Below are positions 44,227 to 52,860 of a stretch of DNA of 64,000 nt, piece by piece. The stretch lies in NCBI RefSeq assembly GCF_014837245.1, contig NZ_JACYFU010000001.1, positions 434,001 to 498,000 of the forward strand, read 5' to 3'. The DNA comes from Devosia oryzisoli (GTDB taxonomy: Bacteria; Pseudomonadota; Alphaproteobacteria; Rhizobiales; Devosiaceae). The translations under genes were made by a program, and so were the position numbers. Below the pieces are notes generated by a model. The model saw nothing but the letters and a program-made list of their open reading frames with translations. It ran no database searches and was not told where the DNA came from. Numbering within the stretch: the stretch's first letter is position 1; the number at the start of each line of letters is the position of its first letter.

Positions 44227-44808
44227 ATGGCCGTCTTTCCGCACTATCCGCTGCTGACCGCGCGGCTGCGGCTCAGGCCATTCACGCGCGGCGACGTTGA
44301 CGCCGTCTACGCCTATCGGGGACGGGAGGATGTCGCACGATATCTGTTTGATCCGCCCCTGAGCCGAAATGAATGTGCCATGGCGATTCAGCAGCGCATT
44401 AATCAGGTGGCGCTTGAGGCTGAGGGGGATCGTCTCATCTTGGCGGTTGACGTCGGAGCTACCGGGCAACTGGCAGGCGAGGTGTCGCTGATATGGCGAT
44501 CTGAGGAAGCACGACAGGGCGAGATGGGATGGATCTTCCACCCTGATTTCCAAGGTAAGGGTTTTGCGTCCGAGGCGGCAGCAGCGCTTCTCAACATTGC
44601 TTTCGATCAAGCCGACCTACACCGTGTATTCGCTCGATGCGATGCGGCGAACGCAGCGTCCTGGCGCCTGATGGAGCGGTTGGGCATGCGCCGCGAAGCG
44701 CATTTCCGCGAGCATGGCCTGTTCAAGGGCGCTTGGGATGAGGAATTCTACTATGCCATCCTGCGCCGCGAATGGATGGCTCAGCGTCATTCCATCCTGC
44801 CGCAATAA
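44227..44808 (+). CDS. GNAT-family N-acetyltransferase (RimJ-like)
   Basis: A 193-residue acetyl-CoA-dependent acetyltransferase of the RimJ/RimL type. Features are LLTARLRLRPFTRGDVDAVY at the start, GEMGWIFHPDFQGKGFASEAA, the acetyl-CoA site around GKGFAS, and the C-terminal VFARCDAANAASWRLMERLGMRREAHFREH segment. Targets could be ribosomal-protein N-termini, small metabolites or an antibiotic. It is followed, 120 bases on, by a paralogue with the same C-terminal layout, so a tandem duplication is likely. Confidence 0.92.
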   Translation: MAVFPHYPLLTARLRLRPFTRGDVDAVYAYRGREDVARYLFDPPLSRNECAMAIQQRINQVALEAEGDRLILAVDVGATGQLAGEVSLIWRSEEARQGEMGWIFHPDFQGKGFASEAAAALLNIAFDQADLHRVFARCDAANAASWRLMERLGMRREAHFREHGLFKGAWDEEFYYAILRREWMAQRHSILPQ

Positions 44809-44928
44809 TGGAACAGATGCTCCGCAGTGCGGCAAGATTTTCGCTTTTGCGAGAGGAACTTCGGTAAGCAGGCGACGTTGTCGGTGCGGAGGTGGGTCCA
44901 GCCACCTTGCGGAGGGATCGCACCAGAA

Positions 44929-45528
44929 ATGTCTAAACCGTTGGCGTTGCCTTTGGATACCGCCCACCTCGTCTTGAGGCCCTTCGAGAGGCGTGACCTC
45001 GATGGGGTTTCCCACTACCACACCTTACCCAACGTACAACGATATGTGGAGCGTTCCACCCGCCATCCTGACGATGTCGCTGCGGCCGTCGAACTGATGC
45101 GCAGCCATGTATCGCTTCAGCGTCCTGGCGACACGCTTTCGCTGGCCATGGTGCGCAAGGGCGATGAGCAATTGGTGGGCCATGTGACGCTCACCTGGGC
45201 TGACGCGACCGCGAGCCAAGGTGAAGTCCGTTTCGTCATTGATCCGGCCTACTCGGGGAAGGGCTACCTCAGCCAGGCCATTACGGCCATGCTGAACCTG
45301 GGCTTTGACCATTTCCAACTACATCGCATCTTCGTGCGGTGCGATGGGCGCTGCCACCATTCCATCAAGCTGTTGCAGAAGCTCGGTTTGCGCCTGGAGG
45401 CGCACTATCGCGAGCATGCTCTCTTTCAGGGCGAATGGGACGAGGAACTGCATTTCGCGATGCTTGACCGGGAATGGCGGCCAAGCACCAAGGTTCTCGA
45501 GATGCCGCGACGCGACCGCGTCGCCTGA
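44929..45528 (+). CDS. GNAT-family N-acetyltransferase, paralogue of preceding gene
   Basis: A 199-residue acetyltransferase. The ATG at 44929 has GGAGGG upstream and starts MSKPLALPLDTAHLVLRPFER. Acetyl-CoA region: RFVIDPAYSGKGYLSQAITAML. The C-terminus, FVRCDGRCHHSIKLLQKLGLRLEAHYREHALFQGEWDEEL read as one block with the neighbour, aligns closely with the upstream gene, but the usual Asn-x-x-Ser before the last helix has become HHS, so activity may differ. Confidence 0.9.
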   Translation: MSKPLALPLDTAHLVLRPFERRDLDGVSHYHTLPNVQRYVERSTRHPDDVAAAVELMRSHVSLQRPGDTLSLAMVRKGDEQLVGHVTLTWADATASQGEVRFVIDPAYSGKGYLSQAITAMLNLGFDHFQLHRIFVRCDGRCHHSIKLLQKLGLRLEAHYREHALFQGEWDEELHFAMLDREWRPSTKVLEMPRRDRVA

Positions 45529-45584
45529 TTTGCCCCGATCTGCCAATTGGGCTATGTCGCCTCCGGATTCCACGGAAAAGCGAC

Positions 45585-46397
45585 ATGGCCGGCACCGATA
45601 GTTCCCAACCTCTTTCGCTAGCACCGTCTCCGGCCATCATTCTCGTCGAGCCACAACTTGGTGAGAACATTGGCGCGGCTGCCCGCGCCATGGCGAATTT
45701 CGGGCTGGCGGACATGCGACTGGTGCGTCCGCGGGATGGATGGCCCAACGAGAAGGCCGTGGCTGCCGCGTCGCGCGCCGACCATGTGCTGGAGCGGGTC
45801 AAGGTTTTCGGGTCGCTTGAGGCTGCGATCGCCGACTTGACCTTGGTTTATGCCACCACGGCGCGGTCCCGCGATATGCAGAAGGAAGTTCTGGGGCCCG
45901 AGGAGGCGTCGGCCAACATGGCATCGCACATTGCGGCCCAGAAGTCCGTGGGGCTGCTATTCGGACGCGAACGCTGGGGTCTGCTCAATGACGAAGTGGC
46001 CCTCGCGGATGCGATTGTCACCTTGCCGGTGGAGCCGGCCTTCGCCTCTCTCAACATTGCACAGGCCGTTCTGCTGATGTCCTACGAATGGCGGCGAACA
46101 CGCGAGGAGGGCAGGGCGCTCCCCTTTACCGATGGGCTGGATGAGGCTGCGCCGCGTGAGCAGTTGGTGGGCCTTTTCGAGCATCTTGAAGGTGTCCTGG
46201 ATCATACCGGGTTTTTCACCACGCCCGACAAGCGGCCCAGTATGGTCAACAACCTTCGCACGGCTCTGACGCGGGGACGCTTCACGGCCCAGGAGATCCG
46301 CACGTTGCGCGGGGTCATCTCCTCGATCGATCGTCGTCACGAGCGTCCGAACCCGAATCGGCAAAAGCCGGCCGACGGGGCAGACGGCAAAGACTAG
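45585..46397 (+). CDS. trmJ: TrmJ-like tRNA/rRNA 2'-O-methyltransferase (SpoU family)
   Basis: A SAM-dependent ribose methyltransferase with the trefoil-knot (SPOUT) fold. The ATG at 45585 gives 270 residues. Motif 1 is ILVEPQLGENIGAAARAMANFGL, motif 2 LLFGRERWGLLNDEVALAD and motif 3 LPVEPAFASLNIAQAVLLMSYE, with a C-terminal helical extension (FEHLEGVLDHTGFF) typical of TrmJ, which modifies position 32 of tRNA. The last ~15 residues are polar and disordered. Confidence 0.9.
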   Translation: MAGTDSSQPLSLAPSPAIILVEPQLGENIGAAARAMANFGLADMRLVRPRDGWPNEKAVAAASRADHVLERVKVFGSLEAAIADLTLVYATTARSRDMQKEVLGPEEASANMASHIAAQKSVGLLFGRERWGLLNDEVALADAIVTLPVEPAFASLNIAQAVLLMSYEWRRTREEGRALPFTDGLDEAAPREQLVGLFEHLEGVLDHTGFFTTPDKRPSMVNNLRTALTRGRFTAQEIRTLRGVISSIDRRHERPNPNRQKPADGADGKD

Positions 46398-46467
46398 CGA
46401 AAAACGGACGGTTTGCTGCCGATCCGCCTTTGACGGTTTGCGCGGCGCGTGGCATCGCTGATTAATC

Positions 46468-47706
46468 ATGCAACCCGCCTCTTCCGCCGAGCCCCAACGG
46501 CTCGCCTTCAAATATATCGGCTTTCGCTTCTTCTGGCTGACGACACTGCTCGTCGGGTTTGCGGTGCAGATCATGTCCGTCTCCATCGCCTGGCAGATTT
46601 TTGCGGTCACCGGCGACTATTTCCTCCTCGGCCTCGTCGGGCTCTGCCTGTTCACCCCGGCGCTGCTGCTGATGCTGGTGACGGGTCTTGCGGCCGACCG
46701 TTTCAATCGGCGCGGCATCATGGCCATCTGCCTCGTGGTCGAGTTGCTGTGCTGCCTAGGCTTCCTGACGCTAGTCGAAGCCGAGGCGCACCAGGTCTGG
46801 CCGATCTTCGCCATCCTCGTGGTGCTGGGCACGGCGCGGGCCTTCTGGAGCCCGGCTGCGCAGTCGCTCGCTCCAAATTTGGTGCCGCCGGAGGCCCTCT
46901 CCAATGCCATCACGGTCAATGCGTCGGCCTGGCAGTTCGCGTCCATAATGGGGCCCTCCGCCGGCGGCGTCCTCTATGCCATCAGTCCTATCGCTGCCTT
47001 CGGCACCGGCGCCGTGCTGCTGCTGCTGGCCTCGGTCTTCGTGCTCCTGATCCCCAAGCCGCAGCAGACCCGCTCGGCGCATGCGACAAGCCTCCAGACC
47101 ATTTTCGGCGGCTTCCGCTATATCCTCTCCAACAAGGTGGTGCTTGGCGCCATTTCGCTCGATATGTTCGCCGTGCTGATGGGCGGCGCCGTGGCGCTGC
47201 TGCCCGCCTTCACCGAGGAAATCCTCAAAGGCGGGCCGATGGAATTCGGCATCCTGCGCGCGGCTCCGGGCATTGGTGCCCTCATCATGGCCGTCACCCT
47301 GACGCGCTTTCCCATCCGCAAGCATGCGGGCAAGACGCTGTTCGTGTTCGTTGCGCTGTTCGGGCTGTTCACCGTCGTCTTCGGCGTGTCGACCAGTGTC
47401 TGGCTCTCCATTGCCGCGCTGATGCTGGTGGGTGCGGCGGACATGGTCAGTGTCACCATCCGCGAAACCATCATGCAGCTGTGGACACCCGAAGAGGTGC
47501 GCGGCCGCGTCAACGCCGTCAATTCGGTGTTCATCGGCGCGTCCAACGAACTGGGCGAGTTCCGCGCCGGCACCGTGGCCCACTTCATCGGCCCCGTGGG
47601 GGCGGTGGTGATCGGCGGCGCTGGTGCGATGATTGTCGCCGGCCTCTGGAGCCGCATCTTCCCGCAGCTGCGCCAGCAGGACGGGCTGGACAAGAAGATG
47701 GCCTGA
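46468..47706 (+). CDS. MFS transporter (EntS-like exporter family)
   Basis: A 12-span major-facilitator exporter of 412 residues, of the EntS/MFS_3 group. Characteristic blocks are FRFFWLTTLLVGFAVQIMSVSIAWQIFAVT in pieces, LVTGLAADRFNRRGIMAICL (the loop 2-3 motif), SPAAQSLAPNLVPPEALSNAI and MQLWTPEEVRGRVNAVNSVFIGASNELG. The family exports siderophores, drugs or other small molecules. No siderophore genes are nearby, so the substrate is unknown. Confidence 0.9.
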   Translation: MQPASSAEPQRLAFKYIGFRFFWLTTLLVGFAVQIMSVSIAWQIFAVTGDYFLLGLVGLCLFTPALLLMLVTGLAADRFNRRGIMAICLVVELLCCLGFLTLVEAEAHQVWPIFAILVVLGTARAFWSPAAQSLAPNLVPPEALSNAITVNASAWQFASIMGPSAGGVLYAISPIAAFGTGAVLLLLASVFVLLIPKPQQTRSAHATSLQTIFGGFRYILSNKVVLGAISLDMFAVLMGGAVALLPAFTEEILKGGPMEFGILRAAPGIGALIMAVTLTRFPIRKHAGKTLFVFVALFGLFTVVFGVSTSVWLSIAALMLVGAADMVSVTIRETIMQLWTPEEVRGRVNAVNSVFIGASNELGEFRAGTVAHFIGPVGAVVIGGAGAMIVAGLWSRIFPQLRQQDGLDKKMA

Positions 47707-47828
47707 ACTTGTCATCAACTTGACTATCGCCAAGACGGCACGCCCTGGGCGCATCAAAGCTCGTCGGGCATCGCCAACCAGGGGCCGGGCAGGTCCCTGG
47801 ATCGGTGCGTGTTGACGAGGAGGCTAAA

Positions 47829-48236
47829 TTGCGACGAACACGTCTGGCTATTGCTGGCGTTGCGCTGGGAATGATGGCGAGCACGTCCATTGCCCAAGAC
47901 ACCGGGATCGGTTCCGATGCGTACACGGCCGCCTGCGCCGTCTGTCACGGATCGAACGGAAAAGGTGGCGGCGAATTCGCTGATATCCTGACGGTAAAGC
48001 CACCCGATCTGACGATGCTGAAGGCCAAGAACGACGGCGTTTTCCCTTATCTCGATGTGTTCCAGATCGTGGATGGCCGTACGAGCATTCGCGCTCACGG
48101 TACCTCTGCAATGCCGATCTGGGGTAATACGTTCAAGCAGGAGGTCGGGGACTTTGCCGGACCCTTCGGGTCGGAACTCCTTGTGCGTGCCAGGACCACA
48201 GCCCTGGTGGACTATATCGAGTCGATCCAGCAGTGA
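47829..48236 (+). CDS. Periplasmic cytochrome c (TTG start)
   Basis: A small class I cytochrome c. A TTG at 47829 lies five bases after a perfect GAGGAGG and opens a signal peptide (RRTRLAIAGVALGMMAS, cleavage near IAQ), so it is preferred to a GTG eight codons upstream. The haem motif is CAVCH (AACAVCHGSNGKGGGEFADIL), and the distal Met is probably in GTSAMPIWG. The 135-residue protein has one haem. It stands alone between an MFS gene and rpsD; its redox partner is not evident. Confidence 0.88.
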   Translation: MRRTRLAIAGVALGMMASTSIAQDTGIGSDAYTAACAVCHGSNGKGGGEFADILTVKPPDLTMLKAKNDGVFPYLDVFQIVDGRTSIRAHGTSAMPIWGNTFKQEVGDFAGPFGSELLVRARTTALVDYIESIQQ

Positions 48237-48240
48237 TCCG

Positions 48241-48270
48241 CGAAGGGCGCGCGCCCTTGCGTGCCCTTCG
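48241..48270 (+). terminator. Terminator-like hairpin after the cytochrome gene
   Basis: CGAAGGGC / GCCCTTCG, eight perfect pairs with a GC-rich loop, four bases after the stop; no T run, so it may be a weak terminator. Confidence 0.55.
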
Positions 48271-48273
48271 TCC

Positions 48274-48302
48274 TTGACTCGCCGGCGCGTGCCCTCTATG
48301 AC
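48274..48302 (+). promoter_or_regulatory. Sigma-70-type promoter for rpsD
   Basis: TTGACT, 17-base spacer, TATGAC. It leaves a leader of about 120 nt before rpsD, in which S4-type autoregulation would be possible; I could not identify a specific structure. Confidence 0.6.
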
Positions 48303-48429
48303 GCGCCCACCTATTCCGGCCTCCGGGCCCATAGGCGCACCCGGGATTCTCTGTTGGGAGTCTGTCGGTCCTGGTGAAAGTCAGGGCAGAGGAGGGCGCG
48401 ATCCGTTCAACTCATGAAAAGGATACGCG

Positions 48430-49047
48430 ATGTCGAAGCGTCATTCAGTCAAGCACAAGATCGACCGCCGCCTTGGCGAAAATATCTGGGGTCGTCCGAA
48501 GTCCCCGCTCAACAGCCGCGCCTACGGCCCCGGCCAGCATGGCCAGCGCCGCAAGGGCAAGCTGAGCGACTACGGTATCCAGCTGCGCGCCAAGCAGAAG
48601 CTCAAGGGCTACTATGGTTCGGTTACCGAGAAGGCCTTCAAGCGCCTCTACACCGAAGCCGCCCGCGTCAAGGGCGACACCGGCGAGAATCTGATCGGCC
48701 TGCTCGAGTCGCGTCTCGACGCCATCGTCTACCGCGCCAAGTTCGTCCCGACCGTGTTCGCTGCCCGCCAGTTCGTGTCCCATGGCCACATCATGGTCAA
48801 CGGCAAGCGCGTCAATATTCCGTCCTACCAGGTCAAGGTCGGCGACAAGGTCGAAGTGCGTGAGCGCTCCAAGCAGCTCACCGTCGTCCTCGAAGCCAAC
48901 CAGCTGGCCGAGCGCGATGTGCCGGACTACATCGAAGTAGACCACAACAAGCAGACCGCGACCTATGTCCGCGTTCCGGCCCTGTCGGACGTGCCGTACC
49001 CGGTCCAGATGGAACCGAACCTGGTCGTCGAATTCTACTCGCGCTGA
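48430..49047 (+). CDS. rpsD: 30S ribosomal protein S4
   Basis: S4 nucleates 30S assembly on the 5' domain of 16S rRNA. The 205-residue product is a full S4: [27 protein letters not shown] at the N-terminus (without the zinc cysteines), [36 protein letters not shown] in pieces, then the S4 RNA-binding domain [22 protein letters not shown]. As in many alphaproteobacteria it is a single gene away from the main ribosomal operon. A strong terminator follows. Confidence 0.98.
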   Translation: MSKRHSVKHKIDRRLGENIWGRPKSPLNSRAYGPGQHGQRRKGKLSDYGIQLRAKQKLKGYYGSVTEKAFKRLYTEAARVKGDTGENLIGLLESRLDAIVYRAKFVPTVFAARQFVSHGHIMVNGKRVNIPSYQVKVGDKVEVRERSKQLTVVLEANQLAERDVPDYIEVDHNKQTATYVRVPALSDVPYPVQMEPNLVVEFYSR

Positions 49048-49065
49048 TCCGCGACACAGCAGTGC

Positions 49066-49095
49066 AAAGGGCCGCTCCTCGGAGCGGCCCTTTTT
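49066..49095 (+). terminator. Rho-independent terminator after rpsD
   Basis: 13-bp stem AAAGGGCCGCTCC / GGAGCGGCCCTTT with a TC loop followed by a T run. Confidence 0.93.
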
Positions 49096-49173
49096 GTTTG
49101 CGCCGGCGAACCCGGCAGTGACGTTATTTCTCAGCCTATACCCTTATCCCGGTCACCGCCTCCGCCAGAAGAC

Positions 49174-49208
49174 AGAGGGGGCGAAGGCGTGTCGCCTGCG
49201 CCCCCTCT
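49174..49208 (-). terminator. Long hairpin after the SbmA/BacA-like gene
   Basis: AGAGGGGGCG / CGCCCCCTCT arms with an inner AGGCG / CGCCT stem, together about 15 pairs with one mismatch. It lies 46 bases past the stop codon on the minus strand. No clear T-tract. Confidence 0.65.
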
Positions 49209-49253
49209 AGGGTAGCGATCGAGTGTAGGGCGCGGCCGCCCAGGCCGATGGCC

Positions 49254-50648
49254 TCAGCCGCGCACCTCGCTCAGGCTGACATTGATCGGTTCCTGGTCCT
49301 TGGGAATAAAGCTCTCGAAAATCCTCAGGCGCAGGTAAACAGACTGGAGTTCCACGATGGTCGTCCAGGCGCGCGCGAAGAACTGGAACGAAGAAGAAAC
49401 CTGACCAAAAGCAAGCTGCACCTGCTGGTAGACACCCATGGTCAACGCGCCGGCAAGAATTGTCGGCGCCATGGTGAGGAGAGGAACATAGCCCACCAGA
49501 TTTAGATAGCCATACCGGGCCAGATTGAAGTAGGTGTAGTGAAAATACAGGCGGAAATAGTTGCGCTGCACGCCGGCGAACAATTCCCTGACAGTAGGAG
49601 GGTTGGCCCGGTCGGCATAGTCCTCGCCGAATACCAGCTCCTTGCGATACGCCGCTTCTACTCGCTGGTTGGCAAAGTTAAGCCCTGGCAGTTTGATGCC
49701 GACGACGGCCAGGAGGATCGTGCCAACGATAGCGGTAATCAGTGCCACCCAAACGAGGCTGCCGGGGACGTCACCAATGATCGGCAGCTGCGTTACCGTG
49801 CTCGACAACTGCCAGAGCAGGGGCAGGAATACGACCAGCGTGATGAGCGATCCGAAGAAGGCGGTGCCCAAATCCTCCACGATGGAGGCGAAGCGCATGG
49901 TGTCTTCTTGAACACGCTGCGCCGCACCCTCGGTTTGGCGGATCGCCGGCCAGTAGCTCATGTAGTAGAAGTTCATCGCCTTGCGCCAACGGAACACGTA
50001 GTGCGAGGTGAAGAAGGCCAGCATCACCGAGACCAGGATGGTGGGCATCAGCACGATGAGCAGCGTGAACACCTCGCCATAGAATCGCTCCGGGCTGACG
50101 GAGCGCGGCTGGGTCAGCGCGAGTTGGATCATGTCGAAGAACACGCCCGACCACTCGTTGACGAAGGCCTCCACCTGCACCTGGAAATAGATGATGAGCA
50201 GGATGCCGGTTGAGCCAACGACGCTCCACCAGTACCATTCGTTGCGCTTGTAGAAATACCAGAACACGCAGAACAGCACCGAGATCATCAGCACATACTG
50301 GTAGAGCCAGACGCGGTCGGCGTTGAGGAAGTTGCCCACCGACGACTCCTGCGCACCCGCTGCGGCGGCCTGCTGCGAGGGGCTCGCGGTGCTTTCGGTG
50401 GTGGCCGGGGCATTGGGGTTGGTCTGCTCCGCTCCCGCGGCCGGCGCTGCCGCCACGCCGTCGTCGGCCGTCGTCGGCTGGTCGGCCACGGGCGCCGCGG
50501 TAATGGCCGCTGTGTGGGTGAAGCGGTCGATGCCGATCGCGGCCCGGATCGGTTCGCCGACGGTGAACCAGATGAGCACGGTGGCCAGCAGCCACAGCGC
50601 CGCCGAGGAAAAGAAGAGTTTGGGAGCGGGAAAGAAGGATCGGAACAC
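49254..50648 (-). CDS. SbmA/BacA-family peptide transporter
   Basis: An inner-membrane transporter of the SbmA/BacA family, which imports antimicrobial and other peptides by proton motive force and in rhizobia is needed for intracellular symbiosis. The 464-residue product has a GTG start with GGAG seven bases before. Family blocks: VFWYFYKRNEWYWWSVVG, FYGEVFTLLIVLMP, FRWRKAMNFYYMSYWPAIRQTEGAAQRVQEDTMRFA in pieces, and the C-terminal FESFIPKDQEPINVSLSEVRG. Between the first and second membrane helices lies an extra ~60-residue Ala/Pro/Thr-rich segment (~50-110) not usual in the family. Convergent to nothing close; divergent from ttcA. Confidence 0.92.
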   Translation of the reverse strand: MFRSFFPAPKLFFSSAALWLLATVLIWFTVGEPIRAAIGIDRFTHTAAITAAPVADQPTTADDGVAAAPAAGAEQTNPNAPATTESTASPSQQAAAAGAQESSVGNFLNADRVWLYQYVLMISVLFCVFWYFYKRNEWYWWSVVGSTGILLIIYFQVQVEAFVNEWSGVFFDMIQLALTQPRSVSPERFYGEVFTLLIVLMPTILVSVMLAFFTSHYVFRWRKAMNFYYMSYWPAIRQTEGAAQRVQEDTMRFASIVEDLGTAFFGSLITLVVFLPLLWQLSSTVTQLPIIGDVPGSLVWVALITAIVGTILLAVVGIKLPGLNFANQRVEAAYRKELVFGEDYADRANPPTVRELFAGVQRNYFRLYFHYTYFNLARYGYLNLVGYVPLLTMAPTILAGALTMGVYQQVQLAFGQVSSSFQFFARAWTTIVELQSVYLRLRIFESFIPKDQEPINVSLSEVRG

Positions 50649-50815
50649 CGGGAGACTCCAGGGTGTCGAAAGGATGGGTCATCTAACGGAGCGTTTGGGC
50701 AGAAAACAAGGACGGGAAGTTAAGCTTTGGTAAGGTTCACTTGTCCCCGCTCGCCCTTTCCCTCCGCGCCGATGAGCGGTATCAGCTACGCACGCCTTCA
50801 AACGAGAGTTTCGCC

Positions 50816-51688
50816 ATGACAGCGGTGATGGAAACCCCGATCCCGCCCGAGGATGCCGACAGCGGTGCGCACCCCATCTTTGCCCACGCGCCCCGCTCGG
50901 TCGAGTTCAACAAGCTGCGCAAGCGGCTCATCCGGAATACCCGCGAAGCTCTGGAAAAATTCGCCATGGTGCGTCCCGGCGAGAAGTGGCTGATTGCCCT
51001 TTCGGGAGGCAAGGACAGCTATGGGCTTCTCGCCCTGCTGCTCGATCTCAAGTGGCGCGGCCTGCTGCCGGTGGAACTGCTTGCCTGCAATCTCGATCAG
51101 GGACAGCCGAACTTTCCCAAGCACATCCTGCCCGAGTTCTTGGAAGGCCTCGGCCTGCCACACCGCATCGAATACCAGGACACCTATTCCATCGTCACCG
51201 ACAAGCTGCCGCAGGGGGCCACCTATTGCTCGCTCTGCTCCCGGCTGCGGCGTGGCAATCTCTATCGCATCGCGCGCGAAGAGGGCTGCACTGCGCTGGT
51301 GCTCGGCCACCACCGCGACGACAGCCTCGAAACCTTCTTCATGAACCTGTTCCACGGCGGCAAGCTGGCGGCCATGCCGCCCAAGCTCGTCAACGACGAG
51401 GGCGATCTCGAAGTGTTGCGCCCGTTGATCTACTGCGCCGAGGAAGACCTGCAGCGTTTTTCGGACGCCATGGCCTTTCCGATCATCCCCTGCGACCTCT
51501 GTGGATCGCAGGACGGCCTCCAGCGCAATGTCATGAAGGACATGCTGACCGACATGGAAAAGCGCATGCCCGGACGCAAGGACGTGATGATCCGCGCCCT
51601 GGGCAACATCAATCCCTCGCACATGCTCGACCCGCGCCTGTTCGACTTCGCGGGCCTTTCCACCCAGCACAAGGACCACACTGCATGA
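50816..51688 (+). CDS. ttcA: tRNA 2-thiocytidine biosynthesis protein TtcA
   Basis: TtcA is an Fe-S-dependent PP-loop ATPase that thiolates cytidine 32 of tRNA. The ATG at 50816 gives 290 residues. The PP-loop is SGGKDS at 63-68; the Fe-S cysteines are C138 and C141 (CSLC) and C226/C229 in PCDLCGSQ. Further blocks are FNLKRKRLI-like start, [19 protein letters not shown], and [13 protein letters not shown]. The stop overlaps the ATG of the next gene (ATGA), giving a coupled pair. Confidence 0.95.
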   Translation: MTAVMETPIPPEDADSGAHPIFAHAPRSVEFNKLRKRLIRNTREALEKFAMVRPGEKWLIALSGGKDSYGLLALLLDLKWRGLLPVELLACNLDQGQPNFPKHILPEFLEGLGLPHRIEYQDTYSIVTDKLPQGATYCSLCSRLRRGNLYRIAREEGCTALVLGHHRDDSLETFFMNLFHGGKLAAMPPKLVNDEGDLEVLRPLIYCAEEDLQRFSDAMAFPIIPCDLCGSQDGLQRNVMKDMLTDMEKRMPGRKDVMIRALGNINPSHMLDPRLFDFAGLSTQHKDHTA

Positions 51689-52497
51689 ATATCGATCGCC
51701 TGGCCGGCATTCTTCGTCAGGCCGCCAAGGACGAGATCATGCCGCGCTTCCGGCGGCTCGATGACGGCGACATCCGCACCAAGACCAACGCCTTTGATCT
51801 GGTCACCGAGGCCGACACCAATGCCGAGCGGGTCATCACCGCGGCCATCAACGAATGGTCGCCCGATGCCATCGTGATCGGCGAGGAAGCGGTATCGGCC
51901 AACCCGAAGCTGCTGGACGCCGACTTCGAGGATCGAGTCGTCATCTATGTCGATCCTGTTGATGGCACTGCCAATTTTGCCGGTGGCCTGCCGCTCTTTG
52001 CCGTCATGGCGGCGGTGGTGCAGAACGGCGAGACGGTCGCCGGGGTCATTTATGATCCGCTGGGCGACGACACGCTGATGGCCGAGCGCGGCTGCGGCGC
52101 CTTCCAGGTCTTCCCCGATGGACGGACCGTGCGCCAGAGCTTTGCCGACCCGGTGGCTTTGGAAGAAATGGGCGGCCTTGCGTCTTGCTCCTACCTGCCC
52201 GATGCCGTTCGCGGCACGGTGATGGGCAATCTGTCGCGCGTGAAGATGTGGGCCAATTATCGCTGCGCCGGGCACGAATACCGGTTCGCTGCGGCCGGCA
52301 ATGTCCACTTCCTCATGTACAACAAGCTGATGCCCTGGGATCACGTTGCCGGCGCCCTGATCATGCAGGAGGCCGGGGCGCATGTCGCCAGGTTCGACGG
52401 TTCGCCCTACCGCCACACCGATCGCGGCGGCGGCCTGCTTGTCGCATCCAACAAGGACAGCTGGCAGGCGCTGCGGGACAACGTCTTTACCGTCTGA
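51685..52497 (+). CDS. Inositol monophosphatase-family phosphatase
   Basis: A Mg/Li-sensitive phosphatase fold of 270 residues. Metal-site motifs are GEEAVS (near residue 70), [16 protein letters not shown] (near 90) and the C-terminal [18 protein letters not shown]. Family members include inositol-1-phosphatase, histidinol-phosphatase (HisN type) and CysQ; the sequence alone does not decide among them. The ATG overlaps the ttcA stop by four bases, so the two are co-translated. Confidence 0.92.
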   Translation: MNIDRLAGILRQAAKDEIMPRFRRLDDGDIRTKTNAFDLVTEADTNAERVITAAINEWSPDAIVIGEEAVSANPKLLDADFEDRVVIYVDPVDGTANFAGGLPLFAVMAAVVQNGETVAGVIYDPLGDDTLMAERGCGAFQVFPDGRTVRQSFADPVALEEMGGLASCSYLPDAVRGTVMGNLSRVKMWANYRCAGHEYRFAAAGNVHFLMYNKLMPWDHVAGALIMQEAGAHVARFDGSPYRHTDRGGGLLVASNKDSWQALRDNVFTV

Positions 52498-52569
52498 GGC
52501 CGGTCGATCCGGCCACGGCTCGTTCGTCGGTTCGGTATCGGGGCCGATCAGCGGTCCGGGGAGAGCACG

Positions 52570-52860
52570 ATGTCCTTTCAGGCCTATCTCGATGCCGCCG
52601 AACTCAAGGCGGGGAAGACACCGCGTGAACTGGTCGCCCTGGCCAAGGCCAGGGGATAGGACGATCCCAACGTCAAGGCCGGCCAGGTTCTCGAGTGGCT
52701 CAAGACCGACTATGGCCTTGGGCGCGGGCACGGCATGGCGCTGGTCCACGTCATTAGGAAGGGCGCCACAATCGACGGCAAGCATGTGGGAAGCGACGGC
52801 GTGCACCGTGACGAGAGCGCTTCCCTCTGGCTCGATGGCGCCGCTACGAAGCCGCGCTGA
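52570..52860 (+). pseudogene. DUF4287-type protein interrupted by an in-frame amber codon
   Basis: An ATG with GGGGAGAG upstream starts MSFQAYLDAAELKAGKTPRELVALAKARG, but codon 30 (52657-52659) is TAG. The same frame then continues for 66 more sense codons (DDPNVKAGQVLEWLKTDYGLGRGHGMALVHVIRK in pieces) to a TGA at 52858. Both sides match the DUF4287 family, whose members are of this size. The original codon was perhaps TAC (Tyr). It is either a recent pseudogene, a read-through gene or a sequencing error. Its 3' end overlaps the convergent aminotransferase. Confidence 0.75.

Noticed and set aside
46449-47723. 424-residue frame overlapping the MFS gene on the same strand
   Set aside because: Arg/His/Ala-rich translation without hydrophobic segments; the overlapping frame is a clear 12-span transporter.
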